Shown here: positions 26,104 through 35,267 of the stretch, piece after piece
Layout: every line of letters starts with the position of its first letter
How positions within the stretch are numbered: position 1 is the first letter of the stretch
Assembly (NCBI RefSeq): GCF_024494725.1
Contig: NZ_JANHDK010000005.1
Coordinates: 1 to 64,000 of the forward strand
Length of the DNA stretch: 64,000 bases
Reading direction: 5' to 3'
Origin: Haloplanus ruber
GTDB lineage: Archaea; Halobacteriota; Halobacteria; Halobacteriales; Haloferacaceae
The notes under the pieces: generated by a model
What the model was told of the DNA's origin: nothing
Databases searched by the model: none
What the model saw: only the letters and a program-made list of their open reading frames with translations
Made by a program: the position numbers and the translations under genes

Positions 26104-26109
26104 TTTAAG
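26104..26109 (+). promoter_or_regulatory. Promoter of the hemA leader region
   Basis: The element gtTTAAGa is centred 28 nt before an ATG at 26134. It predicts that the hemA transcript begins about 180 nt upstream of the hemA coding region, with a leaderless short ORF at its very 5' end. Apart from this leader, the 295 bases between 26020 and 26314 hold no other gene. Confidence 0.5.
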
Positions 26110-26133
26110 ACGCCGTATCTCGGAGGTTGGCGT

Positions 26134-26289
26134 ATGCAACGGAGTCAGGGGGACATCCGGCCGCTCGGGTCGGCGTCGTCGGGGTCGGGACAGACCCCGA
26201 ACCGGACGCCGGCGCGGCCACGGGGCCGGCGTTATTGGAAGAGTTTAGGTAGGACGGGCGCAAACGCTGACGCGAACCTGAGCGTATGA
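26134..26289 (+). CDS. Possible 51-residue leader ORF upstream of hemA
   Basis: This short ORF starts exactly where the 26104 promoter predicts transcription to begin. Its product is basic (many Arg, few acidic residues), unlike the surrounding proteome. It has no recognisable domain, so it may be a regulatory leader peptide rather than a stable protein, or a decayed remnant. Its TGA overlaps the ATG of a ten-residue ORF (26286), which in turn overlaps the hemA start. Confidence 0.35.
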   Translation: MQRSQGDIRPLGSASSGSGQTPNRTPARPRGRRYWKSLGRTGANADANLSV

Positions 26290-26318
26290 TTCTCGTGTTC
26301 CGAGGTGAATCTCTGTGA
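26286..26318 (+). CDS. Ten-residue mini-ORF coupling the leader to hemA
   Basis: The ORF reads MILVFRGESL and then stops. Its ATG overlaps the stop of the preceding 51-residue ORF (ATGA) and its TGA overlaps the hemA GTG (GTGA). It contains the Shine-Dalgarno-like gaggtga (26302-26308) used by hemA. Ribosomes finishing it would be placed at the hemA start. It could be chance. Confidence 0.3.
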   Translation: MILVFRGESL

Positions 26319-27652
26319 CGACGGGCGTGATCAGCGGGGTGACGGTCTCCCATCAGCGCGCGACCGTCGACGAAATCGAGTCCGCCGCCGCCGAGGACGT
26401 GGCCACCGCTGTCCGCGACCTTCTGGCGAGCGACGGCGTCGACGAGGCGTTTGCCCTCCAGACCTGTAACCGCGCCGAGGCCTACGTCGTCACCGAGGAC
26501 GTCGCCGCCGGCCGCGCGGCCCTTGCGGACTTCGCCCCCGAGGTCCGCGACGGTGCCGTCCGGGAGATGGACCACGAGACGAGCCTTCGCCACCTGATGC
26601 GGGTGGCAGCCGGACTCGAATCCCTGGTTCTCGGTGAAGATCAAATCATCGGCCAACTCCGCACGGCCTTCGAGACGGCCCGCGGCGCCGGCGGAATCGG
26701 TTCGGTTCTCGATCCGGCAATCACGAAGGCCCTGCACGTCGGCGAGCGGGCGCGCACGGAGACTCGGATCAACGAGGGCGTCGTGTCGCTGGGAAGCGCG
26801 GCGGTCGAACTCGCCGCCCAAGAGCGTGACCTCGACGGGGCGACCGCTCTCGTCGTCGGCGCCGGCGAGATGGGACGGCTGGCCGCCCAGGCCTTCGACA
26901 GCACGGGCATCTCGACGCTGTTGATCGCCAACCGGACGGTCCCCCACGCCGTTCACCTCGCCGAGGAGGTGGAGACGGCCGCGGAAGGTGTCGGTCTCGA
27001 CCGGGCACCCGCGGCGGCCGAGCGCGCGGACGTCCTCGTCACGGCGACGAACAGTCCGTCACACGTCCTCGGCCGCCCAGCGCTCGGTGACGCCGGAGAG
27101 ACGCTCGTCATCGACCTCGCCCAGCCCCGTGACGTCGACCCAGCCGTCGACGGCCTCGACGCCGTCGTGGCCTACGACATCGACTCGCTGGAGGCGATCA
27201 CCGACGAAACGCGGGAGCGCCGCCGGGCGGCCGCCGAGACAGTCGAACGGATGATCGACGAGGAGTTCGAGCGACTGATCGACTCGTTCAAGCGACGGCA
27301 GGCTGACGAGGTCATCAGCGCGATGTACGAGAGCGCCGAGATGGTCAAAGAGCGGGAACTCCACACCGCGCTGTCGCGGCTGGAGTCTCAGGGTGAGTTG
27401 ACCGAACAGCAGCGTGAGACGGTCGCCTCGCTGGCCGACGCCCTCGTCGGTCAGTTGCTCGCCGCGCCGACCAAGAGCCTGCGCGACGCCGCCGCCGAGG
27501 ACGACTGGACGACGATCCAGACCGCGCTCGGCCTGTTCGATCCCGAGTTCGGCGGCGACCACCCCGCCACACCGTCGGCCGAGACGCCCCGCGAGGGCGT
27601 CGACGGCGACGACATCCCACAGCACGTCCTCGACCGACTGAGCGAGGAGTAA
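26315..27652 (+). CDS. hemA: Glutamyl-tRNA reductase
   Basis: This 445-residue enzyme reduces glutamyl-tRNA to glutamate-1-semialdehyde, the first step of haem and cobamide synthesis. The active-site cysteine is in ALQTCNRAEAYV (~residue 51). ESLVLGEDQIIGQ, the NADPH fold VVGAGEMGRLA and the C-terminal dimerisation helices are present. Start: GTG with gaggtga six bases upstream, so it is translated from a leadered mRNA, unlike most genes here. Two short chained ORFs precede it. Other early haem genes (hemB, hemL) are not in the window. Confidence 0.93.
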   Translation: MTTGVISGVTVSHQRATVDEIESAAAEDVATAVRDLLASDGVDEAFALQTCNRAEAYVVTEDVAAGRAALADFAPEVRDGAVREMDHETSLRHLMRVAAGLESLVLGEDQIIGQLRTAFETARGAGGIGSVLDPAITKALHVGERARTETRINEGVVSLGSAAVELAAQERDLDGATALVVGAGEMGRLAAQAFDSTGISTLLIANRTVPHAVHLAEEVETAAEGVGLDRAPAAAERADVLVTATNSPSHVLGRPALGDAGETLVIDLAQPRDVDPAVDGLDAVVAYDIDSLEAITDETRERRRAAAETVERMIDEEFERLIDSFKRRQADEVISAMYESAEMVKERELHTALSRLESQGELTEQQRETVASLADALVGQLLAAPTKSLRDAAAEDDWTTIQTALGLFDPEFGGDHPATPSAETPREGVDGDDIPQHVLDRLSEE

Positions 27653-27694
27653 GCGCCCCCAACCGTTATTCTCCGGCCGGCCGACGGACGACCC

Positions 27695-27970
27695 GTGCCA
27701 GACCGTCTCGACGACGACGAAATCGACCGCCGACTCCCCGACGGCTGGGAGCGCGCTGGCGACGAAATCGTCCGCGTCTATCCCTTCGACGACTACCTCG
27801 ACGGCGTCACCTTCGCGACCCGGGTCGCCGAGGTGGCCGACGAGGAGTATCACCACCCGGAGATCACGATCCGCTACGACGAAATCGAGGTGCGACTGAC
27901 CAGCCACGAGGCGGGCGGGGTTACCGACGCCGACCTCCGTCTCGCGGGCCTGTTCGACGCCGAACGGTAG
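27695..27970 (+). CDS. Pterin-4a-carbinolamine dehydratase
   Basis: This 91-residue protein has the family motif EEYHHPEI followed by VRLTSHEAGGVTDADL. It dehydrates 4a-hydroxytetrahydropterin and may also serve as a moonlighting cofactor-binding protein in archaea. It begins with GTG, and a ttatt element at 27665-27669 is 28 nt upstream, so a leaderless GTG start is likely. It lies 42 bases after hemA. Confidence 0.88.
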   Translation: MPDRLDDDEIDRRLPDGWERAGDEIVRVYPFDDYLDGVTFATRVAEVADEEYHHPEITIRYDEIEVRLTSHEAGGVTDADLRLAGLFDAER

Positions 27971-28117
27971 GATAGACGCTGCCTCCGACCTCGGCGTGTC
28001 GATGAGAACTGGACTCCGGCGAGACGTCTCTAGGCGGCCACCGCCGACGATCACTCGGTCGGCGCCCCGCCGCGGGACGCCCGCCACGCACACTTGCGAT
28101 CCGCGTAATGGGGTGAC

Positions 28118-28774
28118 TCAGGACCGTTCGGGGAGGGGATCGAACGGCGTCCACCCGTCGTTCCCGGTCGCGAGGCCGCGGGTGCGGAGTTCCGGCCCTG
28201 CGTCGCCCTCGCGAACCTCGATCCGGGCGCCACAGAACTGGCCGACGGTGCTGACCGTGCGCTCGTCCTGTGTTCCCGGGTCGATGAGGAAGACGCCGAA
28301 GCCGTCGACGCTGTCGATGCGTCCGACCATGGTGTGGACGAATCGCGAAACCGTCCGGAGGTCGTTGAACGAGAGCAGGGTCGTGACCGAGCAGATGCCG
28401 GTCCGGACGCGGTCGAGGCCGGCCTCGTGGAAGGTTTGATACAGTTTCGAGTAGCGCATCCCGATTCCGGTCAGGTCGGCTGGCCCGGAGACTCCGACCA
28501 CCCGCGCGGGGAGGTCCTCGTCGTCGCCGACGCAGTCGACGACCGCGGTCCGGTCGGGGTCGACCGTTACCCCCGCGGTCCGGCAATCCTCGATCACCCG
28601 CTCCGCTCGCGAGTTGGTCGTGATGACGATGGACCCCTCGTCGTCGCCTCCGGCGAGGAGCCGGAAGGCGAGCTGTCGAGTGCCGGCGTGGGTCGGTCCG
28701 GCGAGGAGAACGCTCGTCCCCGCCCTGATCGGCGGAACGGGGAGGTCGGCAAAGTCGTACTCCTCCTCAGGCAT
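28118..28774 (-). CDS. RAD55/KaiC-like ATPase-fold protein (DUF7504-type)
   Basis: This 218-residue protein has the RecA/KaiC-like core arrangement. A modified P-loop GPTHAGTRQLAF replaces the Walker A Lys-Thr with Arg-Gln. A Walker-B-like strand VFLIDPGTQDE follows. The family is common in haloarchaea beside signal-transduction genes and probably lacks ATPase activity. The ATG at 28774 was chosen; one at 28786 is possible. No clear TATA was found. Confidence 0.7.
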   Translation of the reverse strand: MPEEEYDFADLPVPPIRAGTSVLLAGPTHAGTRQLAFRLLAGGDDEGSIVITTNSRAERVIEDCRTAGVTVDPDRTAVVDCVGDDEDLPARVVGVSGPADLTGIGMRYSKLYQTFHEAGLDRVRTGICSVTTLLSFNDLRTVSRFVHTMVGRIDSVDGFGVFLIDPGTQDERTVSTVGQFCGARIEVREGDAGPELRTRGLATGNDGWTPFDPLPERS

Positions 28775-29037
28775 TCCGATCACCACCCGGACGAATTCGG
28801 GGGCGCGGTCCCGGTGTCGCCGTGATCGCTGCGGCGAGGCGGTCGCCCGGCGCCGACCCGGACGGCCGTGTCACCGCGGTCGACCCGAGAGCGACGGCAC
28901 ACACGGGGATCACGCTGGTCGTGTCCCGCCTCCGCTCTGTCGGGCCGATACAGCAAACGTTCATCGACGGATAACGGTGTGGAGGACGTATTAATACTGT
29001 GTGACTGGGCCGGAACACACTTGATTCGTCCCCCCAT

Positions 29038-29703
29038 ATGTGTAATCGAATGGTCGCACACGCCTACGACTTCTGGCTGTTCGACCTCGACGGCACGCTC
29101 GTTGACGTCGAGCCCTCCTACACCCACGCGGTGTTCGAACGTGTCGGCGACCGACTCGGGCGAACCTTCTCCGAACGCGAGGTTGAGGTCCTCTGGCACG
29201 GTCTCTCTGGGGAACGGACACCCCAACTGCGCGAGTGGGGGATCGACCCCGACGACTTCTGGGCGGCGCTCCACGACGCCGAGGACCCCGCGGCCCGCGC
29301 CGAGGCCACCTTTCTTCACGACGACGCCGCGTTCGTCGCCGACTTGGACCGCCCGGTCGGCTTGGTCACCCACTGCCAGGAGTACCTGGTCGACCCGGTT
29401 CTCGACGGTCTCGACATTCGGGACTGGTTCGATACCGTCCTCTCCTGTACCCACGAGATCGGATGGAAACCGGACCCAGCCCCCGTCTACCGCGCGATGT
29501 CGGATCTCGGCGTCGCCGAGAGCGCGGCCGGCGCCCTCGTCGGCGACGGCCCGAACGACGTCGGGGCGGCGTGGAACGCCGGCCTTGACGGCGTTCACAT
29601 CGAGCGACACGGCCCGTACCGCCGAGGGCGCTGTGTGCTCGGTGACTACCGCGTTCAGTCACTCGACGAACTGCGGGTGACCCCGCGGACGGCGGGCGAC
29701 TGA
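29038..29703 (+). CDS. HAD-superfamily hydrolase (phosphoglycolate-phosphatase-like)
   Basis: This is a 221-residue HAD phosphatase. Motif I is FDLDGTLVD (nucleophile D16, D18), motif II is VTHCQE, the motif III lysine is in GWKPDPAPVY, and motif IV is VGDGPNDVGAAW. A helical cap of the beta-phosphoglucomutase type is present. The substrate is unknown. A ttaatac box (28991-28997) implies a transcript from about 29021, so either the ATG at 29038 or the one at 29050 is possible. The 28775-29037 gap holds no other gene. Confidence 0.85.
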   Translation: MCNRMVAHAYDFWLFDLDGTLVDVEPSYTHAVFERVGDRLGRTFSEREVEVLWHGLSGERTPQLREWGIDPDDFWAALHDAEDPAARAEATFLHDDAAFVADLDRPVGLVTHCQEYLVDPVLDGLDIRDWFDTVLSCTHEIGWKPDPAPVYRAMSDLGVAESAAGALVGDGPNDVGAAWNAGLDGVHIERHGPYRRGRCVLGDYRVQSLDELRVTPRTAGD

Positions 29704-29892
29704 CCCACGTGAGCGGGTCGGCCTACCTCACTCCGTCTCGGCTCACAACCGGATCTGTCCCTCGCTCGTCACCGCGGGTTCCCGACCGGGAACAGAGCGC
29801 CGCTGAATCCCGCGTCGTGGCTCACTGGCCGACACGCACCCACTGTCCCCGTGAGGAGGCACATCTTCGCGGGCGCGACCCGAGCCTGTCGA

Positions 29893-31779
29893 TCAGGCGT
29901 CGAAGCCGGCGAGGTTGGCGACGACGTCGTCGAGCGCCGACTCGATGGCGTCGTCGAGCGCCACGACCCCCGGCTTGTCGGTCCGGTCGGGGTCTGCCAA
30001 CACGCGGACGGACTCGGTGCCGAGGGGGACGAACCCACAGTCGAGGGCGTCGGCGGTTGCTCGGAGGCCGAGGCCGGCGTCGGCCGCCCCCCCGATGACC
30101 TTCCGTGCCGGGCTTTCGAAGCCCTTGACCGTCAGTTCGTAGCCGTCGACGGCGTCGGTCAGATCACGGCGGTCGGTCCCTCGGCGGTCTGCGAGGCGGT
30201 CCAGTTCGGCGTCGAGGCTGGCACGGAGGCCGGCGTCGGTCGACCGGTTGACAAAGCGGAGGTCGCGGTCGATCAGATCCGCGAGGGAGTCGATCCCCGC
30301 GGGGTTGTCGGTGGGGACGACGAGGCCCCACTCGCGGGTCCACCCACCGAGGTCGACGGCGTCGGTGTCGCGGTCGGAGGGTCCGGAGACGACCGCCACG
30401 TCGGGAACGCCGTCCCGGAGGCGCCGCCGCCCCTGTCGGCTGCCAACGTCGAGGTAGCGAGGCCGTTCCAGTCGGTCGAGCAGGCGGGAGAGCGCAGGGT
30501 CGTCCTCCCCGACGCCGAGGAGTGTCGGTGCGCGGACGTCCGGCGAGAACAACTGGACTCCGACCGTCTCGCCCGCCGCGAGATAGTCGGTGTCGGCGTC
30601 GACCTCCACGATACCGTCGGCCTCGACGAGACTCGTCGTCGCACCGCTCCCCTTATCGACGGGATAGACGAGGGTATCGCCGCTGCCGTCCTCGACTAGG
30701 CCGACGGGCATGAGGCGGGTCCGCCCCTCCGAGTAGCGCTCGCGGACGGCCATCTCTCCCTCGACGGTCGCCGTGCGGGGTTCGGGGAGCCCGGCGGCCT
30801 CGCGGATCGCCGGCGCGACGAACGTCCGGAAGATGGTGAGCGCGGAGACGGGGTAGCCGGGAAGGCCGACGTACGCGGAGTCTTCCAAGCGGCCGACGAG
30901 CATGGGCTTGCCGGGCTTGACCGACACGCCGTGCAGGAGGAGTTCCCCCTCGCGCTCGATGACGCGGTAGATCACGTCGACGGCGCTCGCGGAGGTCGAC
31001 CCCGACGACAGGACGAGGTCGCACTCGTCGGCGGCCTTGACGAGGAGCTGCTCCATCTCGTCGTAGTCGTCGCCGGCGTGGGGATAGAGGACGGCCTCGC
31101 CGCCCGCCTCCTCCACGCCCGCGGCGATGGTGTAGGAGTTTACGTCGTAGATCTGGCCGGCTTCGCTGTGGAGCGTCTCACCCGGCCGGACGAGTTCGTC
31201 GCCGGTCGAGACGATGCCCACCGTCGGCGTGCCCCGGACGGGGACGTCGTCGACACCGAGCGCGGACAGCAACCCGATCTCTCGGGGTGTGATCAGGGTC
31301 CCCGGACCAAACGCTCGGGAGCCGGCGGCGACGTCCGCGCCCGCGACCATCACGCGGTCGCCCGGCGCGACCGACGTACGGATGGCGATCCCCGCGTCGG
31401 TTTCGTCGGTGCGCTCGACCATGACGACGGCGTCGGCGCCAGGGGGGAGCACCGCACCGGTGGATATCTCGGCACAGGTGCCCTCCTGTACCTCGACGTC
31501 GGGTTCGGCGCCGGCGTGGACCGTGCCGATCCGGTCGAGGACAATCGGATCGGCCTCGTCGGCGCCGAAGGTGTCGCGAGCGCGGACGGCGTAGCCGTCG
31601 ACACTCGCGCGGTCGAAGCCCGGAACGTCGAGTTCGGCGTCGATCCGCTCGGCGAGGACCCGCCCCCGGGCCGCATCGAGGGGCACCGTCTCGGGGTCCG
31701 GCGCCAGGTCGAGCGAGTCGATGGCCGCGCGGGCCTCGGCGGGCGAGACGAGGTCACGGAACTGTCGTCGGTCCGTCAT
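29893..31779 (-). CDS. moeA: MoeA molybdopterin molybdotransferase fused to a substrate-binding-like domain
   Basis: This 628-residue protein is in two parts. Residues 1-~400 are MoeA, which inserts molybdate into molybdopterin-AMP. Motifs include RASVDGYAVRA, GAVLPPGADAVVMVE, SSGSTSASAVDV and GLPGYPVSA. Residues ~420-628 resemble a periplasmic-binding-protein-like or LysR ligand domain (VAVVSGPSDRDTDAV, then FVNRSTDAG). This fusion is known in archaea and may sense molybdate or tungstate. It follows the paralogue at 31823 by 43 bases in the same direction and is probably cotranscribed. 29704-29892 holds nothing recognisable. Confidence 0.9.
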   Translation of the reverse strand: MTDRRQFRDLVSPAEARAAIDSLDLAPDPETVPLDAARGRVLAERIDAELDVPGFDRASVDGYAVRARDTFGADEADPIVLDRIGTVHAGAEPDVEVQEGTCAEISTGAVLPPGADAVVMVERTDETDAGIAIRTSVAPGDRVMVAGADVAAGSRAFGPGTLITPREIGLLSALGVDDVPVRGTPTVGIVSTGDELVRPGETLHSEAGQIYDVNSYTIAAGVEEAGGEAVLYPHAGDDYDEMEQLLVKAADECDLVLSSGSTSASAVDVIYRVIEREGELLLHGVSVKPGKPMLVGRLEDSAYVGLPGYPVSALTIFRTFVAPAIREAAGLPEPRTATVEGEMAVRERYSEGRTRLMPVGLVEDGSGDTLVYPVDKGSGATTSLVEADGIVEVDADTDYLAAGETVGVQLFSPDVRAPTLLGVGEDDPALSRLLDRLERPRYLDVGSRQGRRRLRDGVPDVAVVSGPSDRDTDAVDLGGWTREWGLVVPTDNPAGIDSLADLIDRDLRFVNRSTDAGLRASLDAELDRLADRRGTDRRDLTDAVDGYELTVKGFESPARKVIGGAADAGLGLRATADALDCGFVPLGTESVRVLADPDRTDKPGVVALDDAIESALDDVVANLAGFDA

Positions 31780-31822
31780 CGGCGGACACCTCCGCGTACG
31801 GGCGCCACCGTCTCGTTGGCGC

Positions 31823-33046
31823 TCACGCCGACCACTCCCAGTCTTCGACTGTGACGCGCTCGCCGGCGTCGTACCCCTCCCGTCGCTCGGGGACGACGAC
31901 CCATCCGTCCGCGAGGGCGACACTGGAGAGGACGCCCGACCCGCTGGCGCGGGTTGGCTCGGCGACTTGGCGGTCCCCCTCGCCTGTGGTCAGCCGCACC
32001 CGGGCGAACGTCCGGGTTCCAGGCTCGCTCGATATCTTTCGGGACAGTTCGGCCTCGACGGTCGGGTGGTCGGGGACGGGCATGTTGCCGGCGCGTTTGA
32101 GGATCGGCCGCAGGAACTGGACGGCGTTGACGATACAGGCCACGGGATAGCCCGGAAGCATGACGACCGGGGTTCCCTCGACGACGCCGAGGGCGACGGG
32201 GTGGCCGGGCTTGAGGGCGACGCCGTGGACGAGCACCTCGCCCAACTCGTCGACGACTTCGGGGGTGTAGTCGCGTTCGCCGACCGACGACCCGCCCGTC
32301 GTGACGACGACGTCCTTCGCCAGGTCGCGCTGGATCGCGGCGCGGATGGCGTTGGGGTCGTCGTCGACGACCTTTCGGTAGGTCGGGACGGCGCCCCAGC
32401 GGTCGGCCATCCGCGAGACGGTCAGGCCGTTGGTCTCGATGACCTCGCCGGGATCGGGGTCGTGTTGCACGAGTTCCTCGCCGGTGGGGATCACGCCGAC
32501 TGTCGGGTGGTCGTACACCGTGACCTGATCGACACCGACGGACTTCAGCAAGCCGAGATCCGAGGGTCGGATCCGGTGCCCGGGGCGGTAGAGTTCCTGT
32601 CCCTCGGCGACGTCTTCGCCCACGTCGCCGACGTTCTCGCCTTCGGCGACGGCGTCGAACACCTCCACTTCGTCGCCGACGGTCTCTGTCTCCTCGACCA
32701 TGACGACGGCGTCGGCGCCCGCGGGCAGGTCGCTCCCGGTGTGGACGCGGACGGCCTCACCCGGGGTCACCGTTCCGTCCCCCTCACGGAGGATCGTCGG
32801 CGATCGGTCGCTGGCGCCGAAGGTATCCTCGGCGCGAACGGCGTAGCCGTCCATCGCCGCGCGGTCGTAGCCAGGGACGGGCGTCGGAGCGGTTACCGTC
32901 TCCGCGAGGGTGCGGCCGTCGGCCCGACCGAGCGCCACCCGTTCGGTGCGGTCGTGCCCGGCGACCACGTCGAGAACGGTCTCCAAGGCCTCGGCGACGC
33001 GGGTTCGGTCCTTGAACCCCGCGCGTTCGAGATCGTCGTGACTCAT
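31823..33046 (-). CDS. MoeA molybdopterin molybdotransferase (single-domain paralogue)
   Basis: This 407-residue MoeA has all core motifs: AAMDGYAVRAEDTFGA, TGSDLPAGADAVVMVEE, TTGGSSVGERD and MLPGYPVACIVN, with the C-terminal domain IV. It lacks the extra domain of its neighbour. Paired paralogues often divide molybdenum and tungsten loading, which is an inference here. An A-rich TATA-like element near 33069-33075 is 26 nt upstream of the start. Confidence 0.9.
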   Translation of the reverse strand: MSHDDLERAGFKDRTRVAEALETVLDVVAGHDRTERVALGRADGRTLAETVTAPTPVPGYDRAAMDGYAVRAEDTFGASDRSPTILREGDGTVTPGEAVRVHTGSDLPAGADAVVMVEETETVGDEVEVFDAVAEGENVGDVGEDVAEGQELYRPGHRIRPSDLGLLKSVGVDQVTVYDHPTVGVIPTGEELVQHDPDPGEVIETNGLTVSRMADRWGAVPTYRKVVDDDPNAIRAAIQRDLAKDVVVTTGGSSVGERDYTPEVVDELGEVLVHGVALKPGHPVALGVVEGTPVVMLPGYPVACIVNAVQFLRPILKRAGNMPVPDHPTVEAELSRKISSEPGTRTFARVRLTTGEGDRQVAEPTRASGSGVLSSVALADGWVVVPERREGYDAGERVTVEDWEWSA

Positions 33047-33135
33047 ACCCGTCTTTGCGCTCGCGGATACAAAAACCCGTAGTCGGGGACACCGACACCG
33101 CGGCCTTTTTCGATCCCCGCGCCTTACGCCATCCT

Positions 33136-33492
33136 ATGTCAGCACTGCGGGACGCGCTTCGGGACCTCCCCGAAGCAGTGTTCGCGGATCTGCTCGAAAG
33201 CGAGGACGCGTACCTGCTAGTCGTCGATCTGCCGGGGGCCACCGCGGATACCGTCGACGTCAACGTCGAGAAGGGACGCCTCCACATCGAGGCACGGCGG
33301 GAGAAGGATCTCCCGCCGTCGTTCGAGTACATCCGCGAGGACCGGCCGCTCTTCTTGGATGCGGAACTGCCGCTGCCGCCGGACGCGACGGGGGCGGGGG
33401 CCGACGGATCGACCGACCGTGGCGTCCTCGAACTCCGACTCCCCAAGTACGAGGCCGCACCGGAGCAGTCCATTCCCATCGAGGACGCGTAA
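33136..33492 (+). CDS. Hsp20/alpha-crystallin-family small heat-shock protein
   Basis: This 118-residue protein has an alpha-crystallin domain: YLLVVDLPGATADTVDVNVE, LHIEARRE near residue 55, and a closing LELRLPKYE with an IPI-type C-terminal anchor (SIPIED). A T-rich element at 33106-33111 is 28 nt upstream of the ATG. It holds unfolded proteins for refolding. The next gene begins six bases after its stop. Confidence 0.85.
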   Translation: MSALRDALRDLPEAVFADLLESEDAYLLVVDLPGATADTVDVNVEKGRLHIEARREKDLPPSFEYIREDRPLFLDAELPLPPDATGAGADGSTDRGVLELRLPKYEAAPEQSIPIEDA

Positions 33493-33498
33493 GCCCGG

Positions 33499-35172
33499 GT
33501 GGTTACGCTGGTCAACCTCCGTGCGTACTGGCGCTTCGTCCGCGTCCTGTACCAGTTTTTCCCCCTGATCATCGCGTACTGGCGCGACCGCCGGAAGTAC
33601 CTCCTGTTCGGCGGCAGTCGCAGCGTCGGTCCCGAGACACAGCGGGAGCGTGCCGACCGCCTCCTGAACTCGCTGCTCACGCTCGGGCCGACGTTCATCA
33701 AACTCGGCCAACTGCTGTCGACCCGCCCTGACGTCCTTCCCCCGGCGTACATCGACGTCCTGACGCGTCTGCAAGACGACGTGCCGCCGGCCCCGTGGGC
33801 CGAGACGCGACCGGTTCTCCAGACGGACGTGGGTGAGGTCGACGAGGTGTTCGACGACTTCGAACGGGATGCGATCAGCGGCGCCAGCCTCGGCCAGGTG
33901 TACCGGGCCACTTACGAGGGCGAGCAAGTGGCGATCAAGGTCCGCCGGCCGGGTGTCGAGGACCTCGTGGAGGCCGACCTCCGGGCGATCAGGTGGCTGC
34001 TGCCGATCCTCCTTCGGTTCACCGACGAGGCCCGAAGCTTCTCCGTGTCGAACCTCGCCGACGAGTTCGCCAACACCATCAGAGAGGAGATGGACTACGC
34101 CCGCGAGCGACGGATGCTCGGCGAGATCCGGGAGAACTTCCGGGACAACAGCCGCATCCGCATCCCCGAGGCGGTCGACGAACTCTCCGGCGAGCGTGTC
34201 CTCGTGATGGAGTATCTCAGCGGGACCAAGATCAACGACGTGGACCAGCTCGACGAACGCGGCATCGACCGGAGTGATCTCGCCGAGAGCCTCCAGCGTA
34301 TCTACCTCCAGATGATCATCGAGGACGGCGTCTTCCACGCCGACCCACACCCGGGTAATCTGTCGGTCATGGACGACGGATCGATCATCTTCTACGACTT
34401 CGGTATGAGCGGGACGGTGGACGCGTTCTTCCAGGAGAAAATCGTCGACTTCTACATCGCCGTCGCCAACCAAGACATCGACGGTATCCTCGACGCGATG
34501 GTCGAGATGGGGACGCTCAGCCCCACCGCCGACCGTGAGGTGATGGGGCAGGTGATGGAACTCGCCATCGCCGACGTGCGTGGCGAGGACCTCGAACAGT
34601 ACCGCGTCCAGCAGGTCATCCAGCAGGTCGAGGACACCATCTACGAGTTCCCGCTCCGCCTCCCGCGGAACTTCGCGCTCATCATGCGGGTCGCGACGGT
34701 CGTCGAGGGCGTCTGTGTCACCCTCGACCCCGACTTCGACTTCATCACCGTCGCCACCGACTACCTCTCCGAACAGGGGTATCGCGAGGAGGGCGTCCGG
34801 CAGGCCGTGGAGGCGGCGGGCGACCAGATAGAGGCGACGGCCCGGTCGCTGGTGACCGTCCCCCCGAAACTCGACGACGTTCTGGATCGGGTCAAGCGGG
34901 ACGACCTCACCGTTCAGGTGCAACTCGACGACGAACACGACGTGTTGGATCGGCTCGCCAAGCGCATCGCCTACAGCATCCTGGCCGCGGTGGGCGTGCT
35001 CTCGACGGCCATCCTCTACTCGTTCAACCAGACGCCGGAGGCGGCCATCGTCGCGGGTGTGATCACCATCCCTGTCGGTGCCCTCCTCTATCGCTCGCTG
35101 CGGCGCAAGCGCGGCGTCACGGCCCGGCCCCAGTTCACGAGACAGGAGATGCGTCGCCGCCGCGACGAGTGA
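33499..35172 (+). CDS. ABC1/UbiB-family atypical kinase
   Basis: This 557-residue member of the AarF/UbiB/ABC1 family is implicated in quinone or lipid metabolism. The family KxGQ motif is in FIKLGQLLSTRPDVLP. The ATP lysine is in VAIKVRRPG, the catalytic loop is DGVFHADPHPGN and the metal motif is YDFGMSG. Two C-terminal transmembrane helices anchor it. The start is GTG and lies six bases after the hsp20 stop, suggesting cotranscription. The 3' end lies inside a tandem duplication. Confidence 0.88.
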   Translation: MVTLVNLRAYWRFVRVLYQFFPLIIAYWRDRRKYLLFGGSRSVGPETQRERADRLLNSLLTLGPTFIKLGQLLSTRPDVLPPAYIDVLTRLQDDVPPAPWAETRPVLQTDVGEVDEVFDDFERDAISGASLGQVYRATYEGEQVAIKVRRPGVEDLVEADLRAIRWLLPILLRFTDEARSFSVSNLADEFANTIREEMDYARERRMLGEIRENFRDNSRIRIPEAVDELSGERVLVMEYLSGTKINDVDQLDERGIDRSDLAESLQRIYLQMIIEDGVFHADPHPGNLSVMDDGSIIFYDFGMSGTVDAFFQEKIVDFYIAVANQDIDGILDAMVEMGTLSPTADREVMGQVMELAIADVRGEDLEQYRVQQVIQQVEDTIYEFPLRLPRNFALIMRVATVVEGVCVTLDPDFDFITVATDYLSEQGYREEGVRQAVEAAGDQIEATARSLVTVPPKLDDVLDRVKRDDLTVQVQLDDEHDVLDRLAKRIAYSILAAVGVLSTAILYSFNQTPEAAIVAGVITIPVGALLYRSLRRKRGVTARPQFTRQEMRRRRDE

Positions 35173-35205
35173 TGCGTCGCCGCCGCGACGAGTGATGCGT
35201 CGCCG
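35149..35205 (+). repeat. 23-bp tandem duplication across the ABC1-kinase stop
   Basis: A 23-bp unit beginning atgcgtcgccg is repeated perfectly (35149-35171, 35172-35194), and a third copy starts (35195-35205). The coding stop lies across the first junction. The duplication thus copies the last codons into the 3' region without altering the protein, a sign of recent slippage. Confidence 0.85.
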
Positions 35206-35267
35206 GCGCAATACGCCACGCAGGGCTTTCCAAACCGTTTATACACCGCCTTCCGTTATCGACGCGT

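Noticed and set aside
28775-29037. Possible small gene or RNA between the DUF7504-type and HAD genes
   Set aside because: Only a TATA-like element near 28991 was found; no conserved coding or structured RNA signal was evident by eye.
33217-35211. 664-codon leftward frame opposite the ABC1 kinase
   Set aside because: Val/Asp/His/Arg-rich shadow typical of the antisense of GC-rich haloarchaeal genes; the + strand has clear kinase motifs.
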